This document shows positions 51,714 to 62,212 of a DNA stretch of 64,000 nucleotides, piece by piece; position 1 is the stretch's first letter; each line of letters opens with the position of its first letter. The notes beneath the pieces are model-generated. The model made no database searches and was not told the origin of the DNA. It worked only from the letters and a program-made list of their open reading frames with translations. Source of the DNA: Amblyomma americanum (Eukaryota; Arthropoda; Arachnida; Ixodida; Ixodidae); contig NW_027526656.1 in assembly GCF_052857255.1 (NCBI RefSeq), positions 62,001-126,000 of the forward strand, in the 5' to 3' direction. The position numbers were made by a program, and so were the translations under genes.

Positions 51714-52533
51714 CGATATTACAAGCCTTCGAAGAGTATACGAAAGAAAGGTGTAAACTTTTTCTCTCAGAACTGCGCGAAAACTTGTATTCCGGCTCAA
51801 AACAATGGGATACATCGTTTTAGATCGAAACTAGCAAGATTCACGAGCATCGATTTTACAAGTCCTCGAAGAGTACACGAGAGAACGGTGTTAACTTTTT
51901 CTCTCAGAACTGTGCGAAAACTTGTATTCCGGCTCAAAACAACGGGATACATCGTTCTAGATCGAAACTAGCAAGATTCACGAGCATCGATTTTACAAGT
52001 CTTCGAAGAGTATACGAGAGAAAGATAAAACTTTTTCTCTCAGAACTGTGCGAAAACTTGTATTCCGGCTCAAAAAAACGGGATACATCGTTTTAGATAG
52101 AAACTAGCAAGATTCACGAGCATCGATATTACAAGTCTTCGAAGAGTATACGAAAGAAAGGTGTAAACTTTTTCTCTCAGAACTGCGCGAAAACTTGTAT
52201 TCCGGCTCAAAACAACGGGATACATCGTTTTAGATCGAAACTAGCAAGATTCACGAGCATCGATTTTACAAGTCCTCGAAGAGTACACGAGAGAACGGTG
52301 TTAACTTTTTCTCTCAGAACTGTGCGAAAACTTGTATTCCGGCTCAAAACAACGGGATACATCGTTTTAGATCGAAACTAGCAAGATTCACGAGCATCGA
52401 TTTTACAAGTCTTCGAAGAGTATACGAGAGAAAGATAAAACTTTTTCTCTCAGAACTGTGCGAAAACTTGTATTTCGGCTCAAAACAACGGGATACATCG
52501 TTTTAGATCGAAACTAGCAAGATTCACGAGCAT
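51714..52533 (+). repeat. B-A-C trimer repeat, 410 bp (first site)
   Basis: Type C copies at 51714 and 52124 are 410 bp apart, with a cggtgttaac type B and then a type A between them (137 + 137 + 136 = 410). The A copy ends in caaaaaaacggg and gatagaaac, leading into the next C. The first C has acaagccttcg and aacaatggg; the second has acaagtcttcg and aacaacggg, so the two trimers can be told apart. Confidence 0.88.
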
Positions 52534-52942
52534 CGATTTTACAAGTCCTCGAAGAGTACACGAGAGAACGGTGTAAACTTTTTCTCTCAGAACTGTGCGA
52601 AAACTTGTATTCCGGCTCAAAACAACGGGATACATCGTTTTAGATCGAAACTAGCAAGATTCACGAGCATCGATTTTACAAGTCTTCGAAGAGTATACGA
52701 GAGAAAGATAAAACTTTTTCTCTCAGAACTGTGCGAAAACTTGTATTCCGGCTCAAAACAACGGGATACATCGTTTTAGATCGAAACTAGCAAGATTCAC
52801 GAGCATCGATTTTACAAGTCTTCGAAGAGTATACGAGAGAAAGATAAAACTTTTTCTCTCAGAACTGTGCGAAAACTTGTATTCCGGCTCAAAACAACGG
52901 GATACATCGTTTTAGATAGAAACTAGCAAGATTCACGAGCAT

Positions 52943-53079
52943 CGATTTTACAAGTGTTCGAAGAGTACACGAGAGAACGGTGTTAACTTTTTCTCTCAGA
53001 ACTGTGCGAAAACTTGTATTCCGGCTCAAAACAACGGGATACATCGTTTTAGATCGAAACTAGCAAGATTCACGAGCAT
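52943..53079 (+). repeat. Hybrid E/B monomer
   Basis: Starts as type E (acaagtgttcgaag, preceded by gatagaaac) and switches to type B (agtacacgagagaacggtgttaac) within the next 10 bases. A second such copy starts at 54442, but its preceding monomer has gatcgaaac, so the flanks differ. Similar mosaics are the acaagtgtccgaag copies at 29154 and 30931, and an A/B mosaic at 17431 (tcctcgaagagtatac followed by an A body). A further A/B mosaic starts at 45446. These are the products expected of gene conversion or exchange inside the variable block. Confidence 0.75.
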
Positions 53080-56000
53080 CGATTTTACAAGTCTTCGAAG
53101 AGTATACGAGAGAAAGATAAAACTTTTTCTCTCAGAACTGTGCGAAAACTTGTATTCCGGCTCAAAACAACGGGATACATCGTTTTAGATCGAAACTAGC
53201 AAGATTCACGAGCATCGATTTTACAAGTCTTCGAAGAGTATACGAGAGAAAGATAAAACTTTTTCTCTCAGAACTGTGCGAAAACTTGTATTCCGGCTCA
53301 AAAGAACGGGATACATCGTTTTAGATCGAAACTAGCAAGATTCACGAGCATCGATTTTAAAAGTCCTCGAAGAGTACACGAGAGAACGGTGTAAACTTTT
53401 TCTCTCAGAACTGTGCGAAAACTTGTATTCCGGCTCAAAACAACGGGATACATCGTTTTAGATCGAAACTAGCAAGATTCACGAGCATCGATTTTACAAG
53501 TCTTCGAAGAGTATACGAGAGAAAGATAAAACTTTTTCTCTCAGAACTGTGCGAAAACTTGTATTCCGGCTCAAAACAACGGGATACATCGTTTTAGATC
53601 GAAACTAGCAAGATTCACGAGCATCGATTTTACAAGTCTTCGAAGAGTATACGAGAGAAAGATAAAACTTTTTCTCTCAGAACTGTGCGAAAACTTGTAT
53701 TCCGGCTCAAAACAACGGGATACATCGTTTTAGATCGAAACTAGCAAGATTCACGAGCATCGATTTTACAAGTCTTCGAAGAGTATACGAGAGAAAGATA
53801 AAACTTTTTCTCTCAGAACTGTGCGAAAACTTGTATTCCGGCTCAAAACAACGGGATACATCGTTTTAGATCGAAACTAGCAAGATTCACGAGCATCGAT
53901 TTTACAAGTCCTCGAAGAGTACACGAGAGAACGGTGTAAACTTTTTCTCTCAGAACTGTGCGAAAACTTGTATTCCGGCTCAAAACAACGGGATACATCG
54001 TTCTAGGTCGAAACTAGCAAGATTCACGAGCATCGATTTTACAAGTCTTCGAAGAGTATACGAGAGAAAGATAAAACGTTTTCTCTCAGAACTATGCGAA
54101 AACTTGTATTCCGGCTCAAAACAACGGGATACATCGTTTTAGATCGAAACTAGCAAGATTCACGAGCATCGATTTTACAAGTCTTCGAAGAGTATACGAG
54201 AGAAAAATAAAACGTTTTCTCTCAGAACTGTGCGAAAACTTGTATTCCTGCTCAAAACAACGGGATACATCGTTTTAGATCGAAACTAGCAAGATTCACG
54301 AGCATCGATTTTACAAGTCTTCGAAGAGTATACGAGAGAAAGATAAAACTTTTTCTCTCAGAACTGTGCGAAAACTTGTATTCCGACTCAAAACAACGGG
54401 ATACATCGTTTTAGATCGAAACTAGCAAGATTCACGAGCATCGATTTTACAAGTGTTCGAAGAGTACACGAGAGAACGGTGTTAACTTTTTCTCTCAGAA
54501 CTGTGCGAAAACTTGTATTCCGGCTCAAAACAACGGGATACGTCGTTTTAGATCGAAACTAGCAAGATTCACGAGCATCGATTTTACAAGTCTTCGAAGA
54601 GTATACGAGAGAAAGATAAAACTTTTTCTCTCAGAACTGTGCGAAAACTTGTATTCCGGCTCAAAACAACGGGATACATCGTTTTAGATCGAAACTAGCA
54701 AGATTCACGAGCATCGATTTTACAAGTCTTCGAAGAGTATACGAGAGAAAGATAAAACTTTTTCTCTCAGAACTGTGCGAAAACTTGTATTTCGGCTCAA
54801 AACAACGGGATACATCGTTTTAGATCGAAACTAGCAAGATTCACGAGCATCGATTTTACAAGTCCTCGAAGAGTACACGAGAGAACGGTGTAAACTTTTT
54901 CTCTCAGAACTGTGCGAAAACTTGTATTCCGGCTCAAAACAACGGGATACATCGTTTTAGATCGAAACTAGCAAGATTCACGAGCATCGATTTTACAAGT
55001 CTTCGAAGAGTATACGAGAGAAAGATAAAACTTTTTCTCTCAGAACTGTGCGAAAACTTGTATTCCGGCTCAAATTAACGGGATACATCGTTTTAGATCG
55101 AAACTAGCAAGATTCACGAGCATCGATTTTACAAGTCTTCGAAGAGTATACGAGAGAAAGATAAAACTTTTTCTCTCAGAACTGTGCGAAAATTTGTATT
55201 TCGGCTCAAAACAACGGGATACATCGTTTTAGATCGAAACTAGCAAGATTCACGAGCATCGATTTTACAAGTCTTCGAAGAGTATACGAGAGAAAGATAA
55301 AACTTTTTCTCTCAGAACTGTGCGAAAACTTGTATTCCGGCTCAAAACAACGGGATACATCGTTTTAGATCGAAACTAGCAAGATTCACGAGCATCGATT
55401 TTACAAGTCTTCGAAGAGTATACGAGAGAAAGATAAAACTTTTTCTCTCAGAACTGTGCGAAAACTTGTATTCCGGCTCAAAACAACGGGATACATCGTT
55501 TTAGATCGAAACTAGCAAGATTCACGAGCATCGATTTTACAAGTCTTCGAAGAGTATACGAGAGAAAGATAAAACTTTTTCTCTCAGAACTGTGCGAAAA
55601 CTTGTATTCCGGCTCAAAACAACGGGATACATCGTTTTAGATCGAAACTAGCAAGATTCACGAGCATCGATTTTACAAGTCTTCGAAGAGTATACGAGAG
55701 AAAGATAAAACTTTTTCTCTCAGAACTGTGCGAAAACTTGTATTCCGGCTCAAAACAACGGGATACATCGTTTTAGATCGAAACTAGCAAGATTCACGAG
55801 CATCGATTTTAAAAGTCCTCGAAGAGTACACGAGAGAACGGTGTAAACTTTTTCTCTCAGAACTGTGCGAAAACTTGTATTCCGGCTCAAAACAACGGGA
55901 TACATCGTTTTAGATCGAAACTAGCAAGATTCACGAGCATCGATTTTACAAGTCTTCGAAGAGTATACGAGAGAAAGATAAAACTTTTTCTCTCAGAACT

Positions 56001-56451
56001 GTGCGAAAACTTGTATTCCGGCTCAAAACAACGGGATACATCGTTTTAGATCGAAACTAGCAAGATTCACGAGCATCGATTTTACAAGTCTTCGAAGAGT
56101 ATACGAGAGAAAGATAAAACTTTTTCTCTCAGAACTGTGCGAAAACTTGTATTCCGGCTCAAAACAACGGGATACATCGTTTTAGATCGAAACTAGCAAG
56201 ATTCACGAGCATCGATTTTACAAGTCTTCGAAGAGTATACGAGAGAAAGATAAAACTTTTTCTCTCAGAACTGTGCGAAAACTTGTATTCCGGCTCAAAA
56301 CAGCGGGATACATCGTTTTAGATCGAAACTAGCAAGATTCACGAGCATCGATTTTACAAGTCCTCGAAGAGTACACGAGAGAACGGTGTAAACTTTTTCT
56401 CTCAGAACTGTGCGAAAACTTGTATTCCGGCTCAAAACAACGGGATACATC

Positions 56452-57813
56452 GTTCTAGGTCGAAACTAGCAAGATTCACGAGCATCGATTTTACAAGTCT
56501 TCGAAGAGTATACGAGAGAAAGATAAAACGTTTTCTCTCAGAACTATGCGAAAACTTGTATTCCGGCTCAAAACAACGGGATACATCGTTTTAGATCGAA
56601 ACTAGCAAGATTCACGAGCATCGATTTTACAAGTCTTCGAAGAGTATACGAGAGAAAAATAAAACGTTTTCTCTCAGAACTGTGCGAAAACTTGTATTCC
56701 TGCTCAAAACAACGGGATACATCGTTTTAGATCGAAACTAGCAAGATTCACGAGCATCGATTTTACAAGTCTTCGAAGAGTATACGAGAGAAAGATAAAA
56801 CTTTTTCTCTCAGAACTGTGCGAAAACTTGTATTCCGACTCAAAACAACGGGATACATCGTTTTAGATCGAAACTAGCAAGATTCACGAGCATCGATTTT
56901 ACAAGTTTTCGAAGAGTATACGAGAGAAAGGTGTAAACGTTTTCTCTCAGAACTGCGCGAAAACTTGTATTCCGGCTCAAAACAAAGGGATACATCGTTT
57001 TAGATCGAAACTAACAAGATTCACGAGCATTGATTTTACAAGTCTTCGAAGAGTATACGAGAGAAAGATAAAACTTTTTCTCTCAAAACTGTGCGAAAAC
57101 TTGTATTCCGGCTCAAAACAACGGGATACATCGTTCTAGGTCGAAACTAGCAAGATTCACGAGCATCGATTTTACAAGTCTTCGAAGAGTATACGAGAGA
57201 AAGATAAAACGTTTTCTCTCAGAACTGTGCGAAAACTTGTATTCCGGCTCAAAACAACGGGATACATCGTTTTAGATCGAAACTAGCAAGATTCACGAGC
57301 ATCGATTTTACAAGTCTTCGAAGAGTATACGAGAGAAAAATAAAACGTTTTCTCTCAGAACTGTGCGAAAACTTGTATTCCTGCTCAAAACAACGGGATA
57401 CATCGTTTTAGATCGAAACTAGCAAGATTCACGAGCATCGATTTTACAAGTCTTCGAAGAGTATACGAGAGAAAGATAAAACTTTTTCTCTCAGAACTGT
57501 GCGAAAACTTGTATTCCGACTCAAAACAACGGGATACATCGTTTTAGATCGAAACTAGCAAGATTCACGAGCATCGATTTTACAAGTTTTCGAAGAGTAT
57601 ACGAGAGAAAGGTGTAAACGTTTTCTCTCAGAACTGCGCGAAAACTTGTATTCCGGCTCAAAACAAAGGGATACATCGTTTTAGATCGAAACTAACAAGA
57701 TTCACGAGCATCGATTTTACAAGTCTTCGAAGAGTATACGAGAGAAAGATAAAACTTTTTCTCTCAAAACTGTGCGAAAACTTGTATTCCGGCTCAAAAC
57801 AACGGGATACATC
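56452..57813 (+). repeat. 5-monomer tandem duplication, 681 bp (second site)
   Basis: The same doubled five-monomer unit as at 49.1 kb, now with gttctaggtcg at 56452 and 57133. The actatgcg difference between first and second unit is preserved, so the doubling happened before the 7.36 kb duplication copied both units together. A private change, gagcattgatttt near 57030, arose afterwards. Confidence 0.9.
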
Positions 57814-59346
57814 GTTTTAGATCGAAACTAGCAAGATTCACGAGCATCGATTTTACAAGTCTTCGAAGAGTATACGAGAGAAAGATAAAACTTTTTCTCT
57901 CAGAACTGTGCGAAAACTTGTATTCCGGCTCAAAACAACGGGATACATCGTTTTAGATCGAAACTAGCAAGATTCACGAGCATCGATTTTACAAGTCTTC
58001 GAAGAGTATACGAGAGAAAGATAAAACTTTTTCTCTCAGAACTGTGCGAAAACTTGTATTCCGGCTCAAAACAACGGGATACATCGTTTTAGATCGAAAC
58101 TAGCAAGATTCACGAGCATCGATTTTACAAGTCTTCGAAGAGTATACGAGAGAAAGATAAAACTTTTTCTCTCAGAACTGTGCGAAAACTTGTATTCCGG
58201 CTCAAAACAACGGGATACATCGTTTTAGATCGAAACTAGCAAGATTCACGAGCATCGATTTTACAAGTCCTCGAAGAGTACACGAGAGAACGGTGTAAAC
58301 TTTTTCTCTCAGAACTGTGCGAAAACTTGTATTCCGGCTCAAAACAACGGGATACATCGTTTTAGATCGAAACTAGCAAGATTCACGAGCATCGATTTTA
58401 CAAGTCTTCGAAGAGTATACGAGAGAAAGATAAAACTTTTTCTCTCAGAACTGTGCGAAAACTTGTATTCCGGCTCAAAACAACGGGATACATCGTTTTA
58501 GATAGAAACTAGCAAGATTCACGAGCATCGATTTTACAAGTGTTCGAAGAGTATACGAGAGAAAGATAAAACTTTTTCTCTCAGAACTGTGCGAAAACTT
58601 GTATTCCGGCTCAAAACAACGGGATACATCGTTTTAGATCGAAACTAGCAAGATTCACGAGCATCGATTTTAAAAGTCCTCGAAGAGTACACGAGAGAAC
58701 GGTGTAAACTTTTTCTCTCAGAACTGTGCGAAAACTTGTATTCCGGCTCAAAACAACGGGATACATCGTTTTAGATCGAAACTAGCAAGATTCACGAGCA
58801 TCGATTTTACAAGTCTTCGAAGAGTATACGAGAGAAAGATAAAACTTTTTCTCTCAGAACTGTGCGAAAACTTGTATTCCGGCTCAAAACATCGGGATAC
58901 ATCGTTTTAGATAGAAACTAGCAAGATTCACGAGCATCGATTTTACAAGTGTTCGAAGAGTATACGAGAGAAAGATAAAACTTTTTCTCTCAGAACTGTG
59001 CGAAAACTTGTATTCCGGCTCAAAACAACGGGATACATCGTTTTAGATCGAAACTAGCAAGATTCACGAGCATCGATTTTACAAGTCCTCGAAGAGTACA
59101 CGAGAGAACGGTGTAAACTTTTTCTCTCAGAACAGTGCGAAAACTTGTATTCCGGCTCAAAACAACGGGATACATCGTTCTAGATCGAAACTAGCAAGAT
59201 TCACGAGCATCGATTTTACAAGTCTTCGAAGAGTATACGAGAGAAAGATAAAACTTTTTCTCTCAGAACTGTGCGAAAACTTGTATTCCGGCTCAAAAAA
59301 ACGGGATACATCGTTTTAGATAGAAACTAGCAAGATTCACGAGCAT

Positions 59347-61803
59347 CGATATTACAAGCCTTCGAAGAGTATACGAAAGAAAGGTGTAAACTTTTTCTCT
59401 CAGAACTGCGCGAAAACTTGTATTCCGGCTCAAAACAATGGGATACATCGTTTTAGATCGAAACTAGCAAGATTCACGAGCATCGATTTTACAAGTCCTC
59501 GAAGAGTACACGAGAGAACGGTGTTAACTTTTTCTCTCAGAACTGTGCGAAAACTTGTATTCCGGCTCAAAACAACGGGATACATCGTTCTAGATCGAAA
59601 CTAGCAAGATTCACGAGCATCGATTTTACAAGTCTTCGAAGAGTATACGAGAGAAAGATAAAACTTTTTCTCTCAGAACTGTGCGAAAACTTGTATTCCG
59701 GCTCAAAAAAACGGGATACATCGTTTTAGATAGAAACTAGCAAGATTCACGAGCTTCGATATTACAAGTCTTCGAAGAGTATACGAAAGAAAGGTGTAAA
59801 CTTTTTCTCTCAGAACTGCGCGAAAACTTGTATTCCGGCTCAAAACAACGGGATACATCGTTTTAGATCGAAACTAGCAAGATTCACGAGCATCGATTTT
59901 ACAAGTCCTCGAAGAGTACACGAGAGAACGGTGTTAACTTTTTCTCTCAGAACTGTGCGAAAACTTGTATTCCGGCTCAAAACAACGGGATACATCGTTT
60001 TAGATCGAAACTAGCAAGATTCACGAGCATCGATTTTACAAGTCTTCGAAGAGTATACGAGAGAAAGATAAAACTTTTTCTCTCAGAACTGTGCGAAAAC
60101 TTGTATTCCGGCTCAAAACAACGGGATACATCGTTTTAGATCGAAACTAGCAAGATTCACGAGCATCGATTTTACAAGTCTTCGAAGAGTATACGAGAGA
60201 AAGATAAAACTTTTTCTCTCAGAACTGTGCGAAAACTTGTATTTCGGCTCAAAACAACGGGATACATCGTTTTAGATCGAAACTAGCAAGATTCACGAGC
60301 ATCGATTTTACAAGTCCTCGAAGAGTACACGAGAGAACGGTGTAAACTTTTTCTCTCAGAACTGTGCGAAAACTTGTATTCCGGCTCAAAACAACGGGAT
60401 ACATCGTTTTAGATCGAAACTAGCAAGATTCACGAGCATCGATTTTACAAGTCTTCGAAGAGTATACGAGAGAAAGATAAAACTTTTTCTCTCAGAACTG
60501 TGCGAAAACTTGTATTCCGGCTCAAAACAACGGGATACATCGTTTTAGATCGAAACTAGCAAGATTCACGAGCATCGATTTTACAAGTCTTCGAAGAGTA
60601 TACGAGAGAAAGATAAAACTTTTTCTCTCAGAACTGTGCGAAAACTTGTATTCCGGCTCAAAACAACGGGATACATCGTTTTAGATAGAAACTAGCAAGA
60701 TTCACGAGCATCGATTTTACAAGTGTTCGAAGAGTATACGAGAGAAAGATAAAACTTTTTCTCTCAGAACTGTGCGAAAACTTGTATTCCGGCTCAAAAC
60801 AACGGGATACATCGTTTTAGATCGAAACTAGCAAGATTCACGAGCATCGATTTTACAAGTCTTCGAAGAGTATACGAGAGAAAGATAAAACTTTTTCTCT
60901 CAGAACTGTGCGAAAACTTGTATTCCGGCTCAAAAAAACGGGATACATCGTTTTAGATAGAAACTAGCAAGATTCACGAGCATCGATATTACAAGTCTTC
61001 GAAGAGTATACGAAAGAAAGGTGTAAACTTTTTCTCTCAGAACTGCGCGAAAACTTGTATTCCGGCTCAAAACCACTAGATACATCGTTTTAGATCGAAA
61101 CTAGCAAGATTCACGAGCATCGATTTTACAAGTCCTCGAAGAGTACACGAGAGAACGGTGTAAACTTTTTCTCTCAGAACTGTGCGAAAACTTGTATTCC
61201 GGCTCAAAACAACGGGATACATCGTTCTAGATCGAAACTAGCAAGATTCACGAGCATCGATTTTACAAGTCTTCGAAGAGTATACGAGAGAAAGATAAAA
61301 CTTTTTCTCTCAGAACTGTGCGAAAACTTGTATTCCGGCTCAAAAAAACGGGATACATCGTTTTAGATAGAAACTAGCAAGATTCACGAGCATCGATATT
61401 ACAAGTCTTCGAAGAGTATACGAAAGAAAGGTGTAAACTTTTTTTCTCAGAACTGCGCGAAAACTTGTATTCCGGCTCAAAACAACTAGATACATCGTTT
61501 TAGATCGAAACTAGCAAGATTCACGAGCATCGATTTTACAAGTCCTCGAAGAGTACACGAGAGAACGGTGTAAACTTTTTCTCTCAGAATTGTGCGAAAA
61601 CTTGTATTCCGGCTCAAAACAACGGGATACATCGTTTTAGATCGAAACTAGCAAGATTCACGAGCATCGATTTTACAAGTCTTCGAAGAGTATACGAGAG
61701 AAAGATAAAACTTTTTCTCTCAGAACTGTGCGAAAACTTGTATTCCGGCTCAAAACAACGGGATACATCGTTTTAGATCGAAACTAGCAAGATTCACGAG
61801 CAT
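59347..61803 (+). repeat. B-A-C trimer repeats (second cluster)
   Basis: Type C copies at 59347 and 59757, and at 60984 and 61394, form two separate 410 bp pairs with eight-plus ordinary monomers between. The first pair is the duplicate of the 51.7 kb pair. The second pair carries aaccactagatac and aacaactagatac in place of acaacgggatac, private to this part of the array apart from 63666. A type C with gagcttcgatatt at 59757 is another private change. Confidence 0.85.
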
Positions 61804-62212
61804 CGATTTTACAAGTCTTCGAAGAGTATACGAGAGAAAGATAAAACTTTTTCTCTCAGAACTGTGCGAAAACTTGTATTCCGGCTCAAAACAACGGGAT
61901 ACATCGTTTTAGATCGAAACTAGCAAGATTCACGAGCATCGATTTTACAAGTCCTCGAAGAGTACACGAGAGAACGGTGTAAACTTTTTCTCTCAGAACA
62001 GTGCGAAAACTTGTATTCCGGCTCAAAACAACGGGATACATCGTTCTAGATCGAAACTAGCAAGATTCACGAGCATCGATTTTACAAGTCTTCGAAGAGT
62101 ATACGAGAGAAAGATAAAACTTTTTCTCTCAGAACTGTGCGAAAACTTGTATTCCGGCTCAAAAAAACGGGATACATCGTTTTAGATAGAAACTAGCAAG
62201 ATTCACGAGCAT

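Larger units (their letters stand above)
47100..60730 (+). repeat. Large displaced duplication, 7,360 bp (54 monomers)
   Basis: About 47.1-52.95 kb recurs at about 54.46-60.73 kb. Offsets are 7,360 bp for tatttcggctc (47428 and 54788) and caaattaacggg (47711 and 55071), and 7,361 bp for gttctaggtcg (49091 and 56452). After two monomers are gained, the offset is 7,633 bp for acatcgggatac (51257 and 58890), acaagccttcg (51721 and 59354) and aacaatggg (51801 and 59434). One more monomer gives 7,770 bp at the end. The base value equals three times 2,453 bp, the recurring 18-monomer size. A further copy of part of the unit, at 53.3-54.4 kb, is 4,909 bp and 2,452 bp from its partners. Confidence 0.92.
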
